DNA of 19,677 bases, from the NCBI GenBank assembly GCA_017997825.1, contig JAGOEH010000043.1, forward strand, positions 1 through 19,677, in the 5' to 3' direction. The DNA comes from Candidatus Delongbacteria bacterium. Lineage in GTDB: Bacteria; JAGOEH01. Below, one piece after another: positions 14,394-19,677 of the stretch. Under the pieces are notes generated by a model. That model was not told the origin of the DNA, searched no databases, and saw nothing but the letters and a program-made list of their open reading frames with translations. Made by a program: the position numbers and the translations under genes. Every line of letters begins with the position of its first letter. The stretch's first letter is position 1.

Positions 14394-15620
14394 TCAATAA
14401 CGAGCCAGTTCTTCCAAATCGATCTGATCGACTGAGCGAAAAAAGTCCAACTCATGCTCCTGATCGCTGAACTGCTGCCGGATGGCCAAGAATTCCGGAT
14501 AATTGTCAAAAAAGATATCCACCAGTTCGGGATCAAACAGTTTTCCTCGTTCACTGCGGATAATCCGACAGGTTTTATCCTCGGAAAAAGCCTCTTTATA
14601 TACCCGTTTGGTGGAAAGCGCATCAAACACATCCGCCAAAGCGGCAATCCGACCCTCGACCGGTATCTCCTCTCCAGCCAATCGCCGCGGATACCCGGTT
14701 CCATCCCATTTTTCATGGTGGGTCAGCGCCACTACCCGGGAAGCCCGGATCAATTCATCATTGGAGTATTTCAGAATCATCGCCCCGATCACGGTATGGT
14801 ATTCCATGATCCGCCGCTCCTCCGGATTGAAAGGCCCCGGTTTGTGTAAAATGGAATCCGGAATCCCGACTTTGCCGACATCATGCATCGGCGTCGCAAA
14901 CCGGATTACCTCGATGCGCTTTCTGTCCCACCCCAGATGGCGGGCCAACAGCTCGCAGTAAAGCGAAACCCGCTTGATATGAGATGAAGTTTCCTTATCC
15001 CGGAACTCAGCCGCAATCCCCAACCTGACAATCGTATCCAGATGAGCCTCCCGGATCCGATCCTGCAGGATCACATTCTCCAAAGCGACCGCCGCCTGAG
15101 AAGCCAGCGAAGTCAATATACTTTCATAAGCTGGATTGAAGCTGACCACCTCTCCATTTTCCATGGCGTTAATCAGCTGCAGCACCCCAATCACCTGATT
15201 GCTCTTGTTTTTAAGCGGGATCGAAATCATGGAACGGGTCACATAATCATTATGCCGGTCGAACGAGGCATTATACCGATAGGGCGAACCAGGAGGCAGG
15301 TTCTGAACATCATCGATTTTCAGCAAATCACCGTGTAATACCACATACCCCGCCATGCTCCGTTCCGATATCTCCATACTGAATACACTGAAACTCCGAT
15401 TGAAGCGCTCCTGTCCCCACCGCCGAACCAGGGTATCATTCTGGGAAATCTTGAAATTTAGGCGATCCCCTTCCACCAAATAGATCGAACCGGAATCGGC
15501 CCTGGCAATTCGCCGGCTCTCCAGCAGAATCTGATCCAACAGCTTTTCTATATCGTGAATGCTCGATAGCGATATCCCTATCTCAATGATTTTTTTCAGC
15601 AATTCATCATTTTCACTCAT
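14394..15620 (-). CDS. Cyclic-di-GMP phosphodiesterase, GAF + HD-GYP
   Basis: 408 residues. GAF domain at about 17-185 (SGSIYLVEGDRLNFKISQND, RSMISIPLKNKSNQVIGVLQLIN). HD-GYP domain at about 195-370: SSHIKRVSLYCELLA with His214, MHDVGKVGIPDSILHKPG with metal-binding His246-Asp247, MEYHTVIG with His275, LTHHEKWDGTGYP (299-311; GYP at 309-311), and RIAALADVFDALSTKRVYK with Asp330. All metal ligands expected for an active enzyme are present, so it should hydrolyse c-di-GMP to pGpG or GMP. No TM helix. The ATG at 15620 follows AGGTGAGCG. It is encoded tail-to-tail with the diguanylate cyclase; both have GAF-type sensors, suggesting opposed control by small ligands. Confidence 0.95.
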   Translation of the reverse strand: MSENDELLKKIIEIGISLSSIHDIEKLLDQILLESRRIARADSGSIYLVEGDRLNFKISQNDTLVRRWGQERFNRSFSVFSMEISERSMAGYVVLHGDLLKIDDVQNLPPGSPYRYNASFDRHNDYVTRSMISIPLKNKSNQVIGVLQLINAMENGEVVSFNPAYESILTSLASQAAVALENVILQDRIREAHLDTIVRLGIAAEFRDKETSSHIKRVSLYCELLARHLGWDRKRIEVIRFATPMHDVGKVGIPDSILHKPGPFNPEERRIMEYHTVIGAMILKYSNDELIRASRVVALTHHEKWDGTGYPRRLAGEEIPVEGRIAALADVFDALSTKRVYKEAFSEDKTCRIIRSERGKLFDPELVDIFFDNYPEFLAIRQQFSDQEHELDFFRSVDQIDLEELARY

Positions 15621-15742
15621 CGCTCACCTGCCATTCACTACCTGATCGGAACCGGGTTGAAAATCATGAATGCCGAATCAACATCCCGATCCGGTCCTGA
15701 AAACCGAATCCGTCCGGGTCTGCGCACTCCCGATTAGTGATC

Positions 15743-15772
15743 TTAATCATAATATAGATCAAATATGATTAA
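15743..15772. promoter_or_regulatory. Inverted repeat overlapping HD-GYP promoter (putative operator)
   Basis: TTAATCATA (15743-15751) and TATGATTAA (15764-15772) are perfect inverted half-sites of 9 bp separated by 12 bp. One half touches the -10 box and the other lies in the spacer next to the -35 box. The centre-to-centre distance is 21 bp, two helical turns, as for a dimeric helix-turn-helix repressor. The regulator is unknown. Confidence 0.6.
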
Positions 15773-15779
15773 AAGTCAA
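15751..15779 (-). promoter_or_regulatory. Sigma-70 promoter for the HD-GYP gene
   Basis: Minus-strand TTGACT (15774-15779) and TATATT (15751-15756) with a 17-bp spacer. The expected start is near 15744, giving a leader of about 124 bases. Each box differs from consensus by one base. It overlaps the inverted repeat described separately. Confidence 0.7.
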
Positions 15780-15852
15780 TTATCGAAAAAAAGAACTCAC
15801 GATCTTGATCATTGGATTGAAAGTGGATCGGAGATACGGTTTTCAACCAATC

Positions 15853-15891
15853 AAAAAAACCTGCCGGAGGATTGGAAACCCGGCAGGTTTT
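15853..15891 (-). terminator. Strong hairpin terminator upstream of HD-GYP promoter
   Basis: AAAACCTGCCGG (15856-15867) and CCGGCAGGTTTT (15880-15891) form a perfect 12-bp stem with a 12-base loop. On the minus strand seven Ts end the hairpin (15853-15859); on the plus strand only four. It insulates the HD-GYP promoter from the repeat-protein gene and is a second terminator after the one at 16004-16026. Confidence 0.82.
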
Positions 15892-16003
15892 ATCAACCCA
15901 ATAATACTATTTATCCCGGAATCATTGCCAATAAACGAACTTCTACATCAGTCCATTGTCACATCATCGAATTGACGATCATCGAGAAATCCCGTCTGAT
16001 CTT

Positions 16004-16026
16004 AAAAAACGGAAACAGATTCCGTT
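16004..16026 (-). terminator. Intrinsic terminator of the repeat-protein gene
   Basis: On the minus strand AACGGAA (16020-16026) pairs with TTCCGTT (16008-16014) around a 5-base loop, followed by further Ts down to 16004. It starts 15 bp after the stop codon of the gene ending at 16042. Confidence 0.8.
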
Positions 16027-16041
16027 GGTAATCCGATGGGA

Positions 16042-17373
16042 TTATTTGACCAACAACATGGGCCGAGCAATTGAACCCTCCGGAGTCGATAACCGGTAAA
16101 AATATACACCGGCAGAGATTGTTGATGGCTGGAATTCAACCTGATACTCACCGGCCGGGAGAATCCGATCGATCAGTACGGCCGTCTCTTCTCCCAGAAC
16201 ATTATAAACCGATAATCTGACCGACTGTCGCTCGGTCAGAGAAAAAACAATAGTAGTGGAAGGGTTAAAGGGATTGGGATAATTCTGCCTCAACTCGATC
16301 CCATGACCGATCAGTCCGGTAATCTCATTGACTTCAACCGCATTAGAAAAGGTATTGATGGTTTTGCCGCTATTGAACCAGGTTCCCTCCTCACACAGCT
16401 CATCCAGGATTTCAATCTCATTGTTTCGGCTGTCAAAGGTAGAGGTCGAACGGTAAGAGGGTTCCCACGTCCCGGTAAAACCATCGTAATCGATTACCTG
16501 AATCTGATTTCCATTCCCGTCATAATGGTATGTCGTCTTATTAAAATCCATCCAGACCGTCATGATATAGTACTGGAAAATCGACTCGATTAGCTGATCC
16601 TTGGCATCATAGGCGTGAAGATCCTTGGTCAAATTTCCCCAGCTGTTATCCTCCTGCCAGGACAAACCAATGGTTTCAATCAGATTCCCACGGCCGTCAT
16701 AGGTCATAAGATACCGGAAACTATTGGCCCATTGATTATCCTTCCATTCAAACATGTTTTCCTCAAGGGTTAAGCCGGCACCATTGTATGTATAAACCCA
16801 TTTGTAAACATTTTCCCATACCCCGGATGCCCAGCGATAACTATACTCTTCGGCTACCCGTTCTCCGTCATAGATCTGAGTGTATTTGGAAACATTGAGC
16901 CAGTTTCCGTTCTCCTTTTTCTGGTAGATATACTCCGTCATAACGCCCTGCTCTGAATAAGCGTAAAGGCTACGGCTGGTATCGACCCAAGTTCCGCCGA
17001 CCCAATCCTGTTCAACCGCTTCCACCGGCTGAATTCCGGAAGAATAAATATAGCGGTACCGATAATCATTGATCCAGTTCCCGGCCTGCCATTCCTGACT
17101 GGTTCGAGTAACAAGACGATTCTGAGCATCATAGTCCGACGTATTTTTCATACTTTCAGTCCAGTTTGATCCATCCCAGTCATAGCTGATCGACACCATG
17201 ATCAAATCGTCAGACTGATTCATGGCTACGATACGCTTGATTTTACTCTCCTCCTCAGCCAGCGCTTTATTACTCCCTTTCCGGAATGAACTCCAATCGG
17301 CCGGCAATTGTGAAGCAGATGAAAATCCCATCAGCCCGATCATCAATCCTACAATCCAAAATCGCTTTTTCAT
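16042..17373 (-). CDS. Secreted Trp/Tyr-rich repeat protein with type IX secretion C-terminal domain
   Basis: 443 residues. Residues 1-20 are a clear signal peptide (KKR, then WIVGLMIGLMGFSSA). Residues about 55-345 hold about ten imperfect repeats of 28-34 residues, each with a W-x-x-G-x-W core followed by an aromatic Y-x-Y-D/N and a Gly/Asn turn: for example WDGSNWTESMKNTSDYDAQN, WQAGNWINDYRYRYIYS, WASGVWENVYKWVYTYNGAG. This is a beta-hairpin repeat reminiscent of YD/RHS repeats. Residues 364-443 are a Por/T9SS-type sorting domain: NYPNPFNPSTTIVFSL, VYNVLGEE, LPAGEYQVEF, SAGVYFYRL. So it is exported and probably attached to or released from the cell surface. The function is unknown. The ATG at 17373 follows AAGGATGGATT. 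Confidence 0.9.
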   Translation of the reverse strand: MKKRFWIVGLMIGLMGFSSASQLPADWSSFRKGSNKALAEEESKIKRIVAMNQSDDLIMVSISYDWDGSNWTESMKNTSDYDAQNRLVTRTSQEWQAGNWINDYRYRYIYSSGIQPVEAVEQDWVGGTWVDTSRSLYAYSEQGVMTEYIYQKKENGNWLNVSKYTQIYDGERVAEEYSYRWASGVWENVYKWVYTYNGAGLTLEENMFEWKDNQWANSFRYLMTYDGRGNLIETIGLSWQEDNSWGNLTKDLHAYDAKDQLIESIFQYYIMTVWMDFNKTTYHYDGNGNQIQVIDYDGFTGTWEPSYRSTSTFDSRNNEIEILDELCEEGTWFNSGKTINTFSNAVEVNEITGLIGHGIELRQNYPNPFNPSTTIVFSLTERQSVRLSVYNVLGEETAVLIDRILPAGEYQVEFQPSTISAGVYFYRLSTPEGSIARPMLLVK

Positions 17374-17428
17374 AATCCATCCTTTTTTAAGGTTAAACCG
17401 ATTCGTCTTCCAAAGATCTCATAAAACT

Positions 17429-17456
17429 ATAATAACAATTTTTAAAAAAAACACAA
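17429..17456 (-). promoter_or_regulatory. Likely promoter of the secreted repeat protein
   Basis: Minus-strand TATTAT (17429-17434) with TTGTGT (17451-17456) 16 bp upstream, in a very AT-rich stretch with T8 and A5 tracts in and near the spacer. The A/T tracts resemble an UP-type or bent region. The leader would be about 50 bases. The rest of the 171-bp gap has no clear terminator for the upstream HIT gene. Confidence 0.5.
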
Positions 17457-17544
17457 CGTTAAAAAAATAACAATCTAGCTCAGAAAAAAGGAAGGTAAGA
17501 ATTGGGTTTCGTATTCGATATCAGAAGGGAGCGATCAATCTAAC

Positions 17545-17991
17545 CTAAATCGTAGTATCTTTCAGTTTGCTAAGAATCGATTGCCATACCAGGGACACAT
17601 CACCTGACTCTCGAGGTAAAGGACAACCGTGACTATAGACTGAACGGGCCCACTCAAACAATACCGGACCATTGACCGGTTCATTACTCCGTCCGGTTCG
17701 GTCCCAATAGGCCTGTAGTAACCATCGGGTGCGAGGGAAAAAATGGAAATGCAGCCGGCAATCCAGTTCACTGAAAACCAGACAATAGACCCGTTCAGCC
17801 TGAGCCGCCTTCTCGACAGCTTCTCCCACCCGTCTCAGCATCGGTCCCAAAGCCCCGGCCTCTGCCGGATCCAGATCTCCCCAGGCGGTAGCCCCCGATT
17901 TCAATCTCAGTATCACATACCCGGGAATGATACAGGCCTCCGCCGGCTCCAGCGTAAAATATAAATCCTGATAGTATAGGCAATCAGACAA
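17545..17991 (-). CDS. HIT-like (histidine triad) protein with substituted first His
   Basis: 148 residues. The HIT fold is suggested by CIIPGYVILRLKSGATAWGDLDPAEAGALGPML (the family's substrate-side strand and helix) and RLHFHFFPRT at 79-88, matching the usual H-x-H-x-H-x-x-P-R. Here the first His is Arg79, while the second (His81, normally the nucleophile) and the third (His83) are kept. HIT proteins hydrolyse or transfer nucleoside monophosphates from dinucleotides or aminoacyl/phosphoramidate adenylates; the true substrate here is unknown. It starts with TTG at 17991, about eight bases after GGAGGG, 41 bp downstream of the thioesterase stop, so probably the last gene of the paaK operon. 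Confidence 0.78.
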   Translation of the reverse strand: MSDCLYYQDLYFTLEPAEACIIPGYVILRLKSGATAWGDLDPAEAGALGPMLRRVGEAVEKAAQAERVYCLVFSELDCRLHFHFFPRTRWLLQAYWDRTGRSNEPVNGPVLFEWARSVYSHGCPLPRESGDVSLVWQSILSKLKDTTI

Positions 17992-18032
17992 TATAGGATC
18001 CCTCCGTTTGATCAGTCGGATCGGGTCGTTTT

Positions 18033-18431
18033 TCAGTTAGGACGGGGTACTTTAAGATAAGCGGTACCGGTAAATTCGGCGATGATTTGGTTCTGATCGT
18101 CCGTCACGCTGACCCGGTACAGCCCGGTTTTACTGCTGGTCGACAGCTCGGTAGCCTCAGCGGTGATCACTCCACGGGTGCACTTTCTCAGATGGGAGAT
18201 GAAGGCATTCAGGGATACCGCCACTCCCCCCCGGCTATTGGCGGCCAATGAATAAGTGAAATCGGCCAGGGTAAAGACAGCTCCCCCCATCACTGTTCCC
18301 AATCCATTCAAATGGCGCTCGGTCACCGGCATCGAACATCGGGCATGTCCGGGCCGGACATCCAGAATCTCGATCCCACAAAGCTCGGCAAACCGGTCTT
18401 GCTTGAAATTTTCTATTACTTTGGTCATCAT
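18033..18431 (-). CDS. PaaI-type hotdog-fold thioesterase
   Basis: 132 residues, usual length. The hotdog core is recognised by HLNGLGTVMGGAVFTLADF (40-58), with Asn42 and the acid Asp57 of the PaaI class, followed by LNAFISHLRKCTRG and AEATELSTSSKTGLYRVSVTD, and GTAYLKVP at the end. In many family members the GG is preceded by His (HGG); here it is Met. It would hydrolyse aryl- or acyl-CoA thioesters. Neighbouring phenylacetate-CoA ligase makes a CoA-salvage role for phenylacetyl-CoA-like thioesters plausible. Two adjacent ATGs are possible starts (18431, 18428). Confidence 0.9.
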   Translation of the reverse strand: MMTKVIENFKQDRFAELCGIEILDVRPGHARCSMPVTERHLNGLGTVMGGAVFTLADFTYSLAANSRGGVAVSLNAFISHLRKCTRGVITAEATELSTSSKTGLYRVSVTDDQNQIIAEFTGTAYLKVPRPN

Positions 18432-18522
18432 GGTCGGCGTTTTCTCTCTCCCATCGGCATAACAGCATTCTCTCCATCATAATTGATCACCCTCGAATTC
18501 CCGTGATCGTCTTCCATTCAGT

Positions 18523-18559
18523 TTGAGTCCTGGTTTCACGGTAACTGACCGGGACTCAA
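18523..18559. repeat. Inverted repeat between ACT and thioesterase genes
   Basis: TTGAGTCC (18523-18530) and GGACTCAA (18552-18559) form a perfect 8-bp stem with a 21-base loop that can add a few inner pairs (TGGT with ACC). There is no T-run on either side, so it is not a typical terminator. It lies in the 161-bp gap in an otherwise tight operon and may be a processing hairpin, attenuator element or operator. Confidence 0.6.
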
Positions 18560-18592
18560 GGAAAGATTAGAGTCTCATGGTTCGACCCATTA

Positions 18593-19024
18593 TCAGATCG
18601 AAGAGAGCATCTCTTTTTTCAGGACTTCGATCCCGGCTTGGGTCAATACGGCAATCGCCTTGTCGAGATTCTCGATCCGAAGCACCACCAGGGCGTTATC
18701 GCCTTTTTTTTCCAAGAAGGCATACATGTATTCAATATTGATCTGATGATGATTCAGTACCTCGATAATGGCGGCCAGGCCGCCCGGATGGTCGGCAATC
18801 TCCACCGCGATCACCTCATTGACGGTGGTGGTGAACTGGTTTTCGTGTAGAACCCGGTAAGCCTTGTCCGGCTGGTCCACGATCAGCCTCAGAATCCCGA
18901 AATCCTTGGTATCAGCCAGAGAAAGAGCCCGGATATTGATCTGGTTTTTGGCCAGGATATCCACTGCGTCCTTCAAACTGCCGGGGTGATTCTCCAGAAA
19001 AATGGATAATTGGGGTAGATACAT
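18593..19024 (-). CDS. Tandem ACT-domain protein
   Basis: 143 residues made of two ACT domains in a row: residues about 4-65 (LSIFLENHPGSLKDAVDILAKNQINIRALSLADT) and 70-138 (VIAVEIADHPGGLAAIIEVLNHHQINIEYMYAF). Each has the N/D-HPG-x-L loop of amino-acid-binding ACT domains. No enzyme domain is attached. Such stand-alone double-ACT proteins (COG4747-like) often follow phenylacetate-CoA ligase genes, as here with a 9-bp gap, and are presumed to sense amino acids. Binding of an aromatic amino acid is an inference. The ATG at 19024 follows AGAGGTGAATC. Confidence 0.93.
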   Translation of the reverse strand: MYLPQLSIFLENHPGSLKDAVDILAKNQINIRALSLADTKDFGILRLIVDQPDKAYRVLHENQFTTTVNEVIAVEIADHPGGLAAIIEVLNHHQINIEYMYAFLEKKGDNALVVLRIENLDKAIAVLTQAGIEVLKKEMLSSI

Positions 19025-19033
19025 GATTCACCT

Positions 19034-19677
19034 CTATAGTTTGCGTTTATCGATCACTCGTTGACTCTTACCGGCCGAACGCTGAATGGTATGGGGAGCC
19101 ACCAGCTTGATGTCGGCATGGATACCGATGATGGCATGAATCCGATTGCGGATCAGATTCTTGAAATCCTCCAGCTTACGCACCTCATCCGAGAAGAATT
19201 TTTCGTTCAGTTCGACCTGGATCTCGATGGTATCCAGCGACCGCTGCCGATCGACGGTAATAAAGTAATGGGGTTGAGTTCCCTCGATCTGGAGCAGGAT
19301 ATCCTCGATCTGAGAGGGAAAGACATTCACGCCCCGAATGATGATCATGTCATCGCTGCGGCCCATGATCCGTTTCATGCGGCGTAATGTCCGGCCGCAG
19401 GAACATGGTTCCGGAATGATGGCCGTTAGATCTTTGGTACGGTACCGGATCAGCGGGATTCCCTGTTTGGTCAGCGTCGTGAAGACCAATTCGCCGATTT
19501 CTCCGTCCGGTAGGATCTTTCCGCTTTCCGGATCGATGATTTCCGGATAGAAGAAATCCTCATTGACATGGAGCCCATTCTGGTGAATGCATTCAAAAGC
19601 AACTCCCGGGCCGATAATCTCACTGAGACCATAGATATCGTGAGCCCGGAGTCCCCACAGATCCTGGATCTGGAGCC
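19034..19677 (-). CDS. paaK: Phenylacetate-CoA ligase, 5' end outside window
   Basis: C-terminal 213 residues of an AMP-forming ligase that activates phenylacetate (or a related aryl acid) to its CoA thioester. The frame is open to the right edge of the window. Motifs: [17 protein letters not shown] (adenylate-binding, near the edge), [28 protein letters not shown] with the conserved Asp, [37 protein letters not shown] (hinge region), and a C-terminal lobe ending in [12 protein letters not shown] with the catalytic-type Lys. In anaerobes such ligases, beside ACT proteins, often accompany 2-oxoacid:ferredoxin oxidoreductases in aromatic amino-acid fermentation; that gene would lie outside the window. 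Confidence 0.95.
   Translation of the reverse strand, partial: LQIQDLWGLRAHDIYGLSEIIGPGVAFECIHQNGLHVNEDFFYPEIIDPESGKILPDGEIGELVFTTLTKQGIPLIRYRTKDLTAIIPEPCSCGRTLRRMKRIMGRSDDMIIIRGVNVFPSQIEDILLQIEGTQPHYFITVDRQRSLDTIEIQVELNEKFFSDEVRKLEDFKNLIRNRIHAIIGIHADIKLVAPHTIQRSAGKSQRVIDKRKL

Larger units (their letters stand above)
15621..16041. other. Intergenic region with HD-GYP promoter and two terminators
   Basis: This 421-bp stretch separates the HD-GYP gene from the repeat-protein gene. From right to left on the minus strand it holds the repeat-protein terminator (16004-16026), about 110 bases with no recognised feature, a second strong hairpin (15853-15891), the HD-GYP promoter with an inverted repeat (15743-15779), and a 120-base leader. 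A plus-strand frame at 15765-16031 has no ribosome-binding site and runs across both hairpins, so I do not call it a gene. Confidence 0.7.

Noticed and set aside
14204-14716. 170-codon minus-strand frame spanning the convergent terminator
   Set aside because: Out-of-frame shadow of the HD-GYP gene; crosses the hairpin.
15765-16031. Possible 88-residue plus-strand protein
   Set aside because: It lacks a ribosome-binding site, starts inside the operator-like palindrome and crosses two terminator hairpins; composition is unlike neighbouring proteins.

Overview
The window reads as chromosomal DNA of a free-living Gram-negative bacterium of the FCB superphylum (Calditrichota, Neomarinimicrobiota or KSB1-like; this placement is an inference). 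The main clue is a secreted repeat protein ending in a type IX secretion/Por-type C-terminal domain (YPNPFNPST... GVYFYRL). Further hints are the Bacteroidota/Chlorobi-like TrmD motif CGHYK, a bactofilin, and the E. coli/Bacteroidota-type PurB. There is no insertion sequence, tRNA, rRNA, CRISPR array or phage gene. Almost everything lies on the minus strand; only one gene, a diguanylate cyclase, is on the plus strand.

Reading along the minus strand (from high to low coordinates): (1) 19677-17545 is a likely operon of phenylacetate-CoA ligase (5' end outside the window), a tandem-ACT regulator, a PaaI-type thioesterase and a HIT-like protein. (2) 17373-16042 is a monocistronic secreted WD/YD-like repeat protein with its own promoter and a strong terminator. 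(3) 15620-14394 (GAF + HD-GYP, c-di-GMP breakdown, minus) and 13250-14326 (GAF-like + GGDEF, c-di-GMP synthesis, plus) converge on one shared hairpin terminator. (4) 12909-5829 is one tightly packed transcription unit behind a near-consensus sigma-70 promoter: purB, a secreted LolA/DUF4412-like protein, purC, a small lipoprotein, a YkgJ Cys-cluster protein, a GlmU-like nucleotidyltransferase, an ECF sigma factor, and a five-TM membrane protein with a bactofilin-like segment. (5) 5722-995 is the translation/secretion operon ffh - rpsP - bactofilin - khpA - trmD - rplS - rnhB. (6) 818-1 holds yraN and the start of an alanine/sodium symporter.

The housekeeping genes are ordinary. The parts worth a second look are: a bactofilin sitting in the ribosomal-processing operon where rimM is absent; a trmD gene extended by a 60-codon tail built on four 18-bp tandem repeats; the GlmU-like/ECF sigma/beta-helix membrane protein trio, which looks like an envelope module riding on the purine operon; a GlmU-like protein whose acetyltransferase half lacks the usual catalytic signature; a HIT protein with Arg in the first His position; and a clean inverted repeat overlapping the HD-GYP promoter. 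I did not see a clearly new defence or mobile system.
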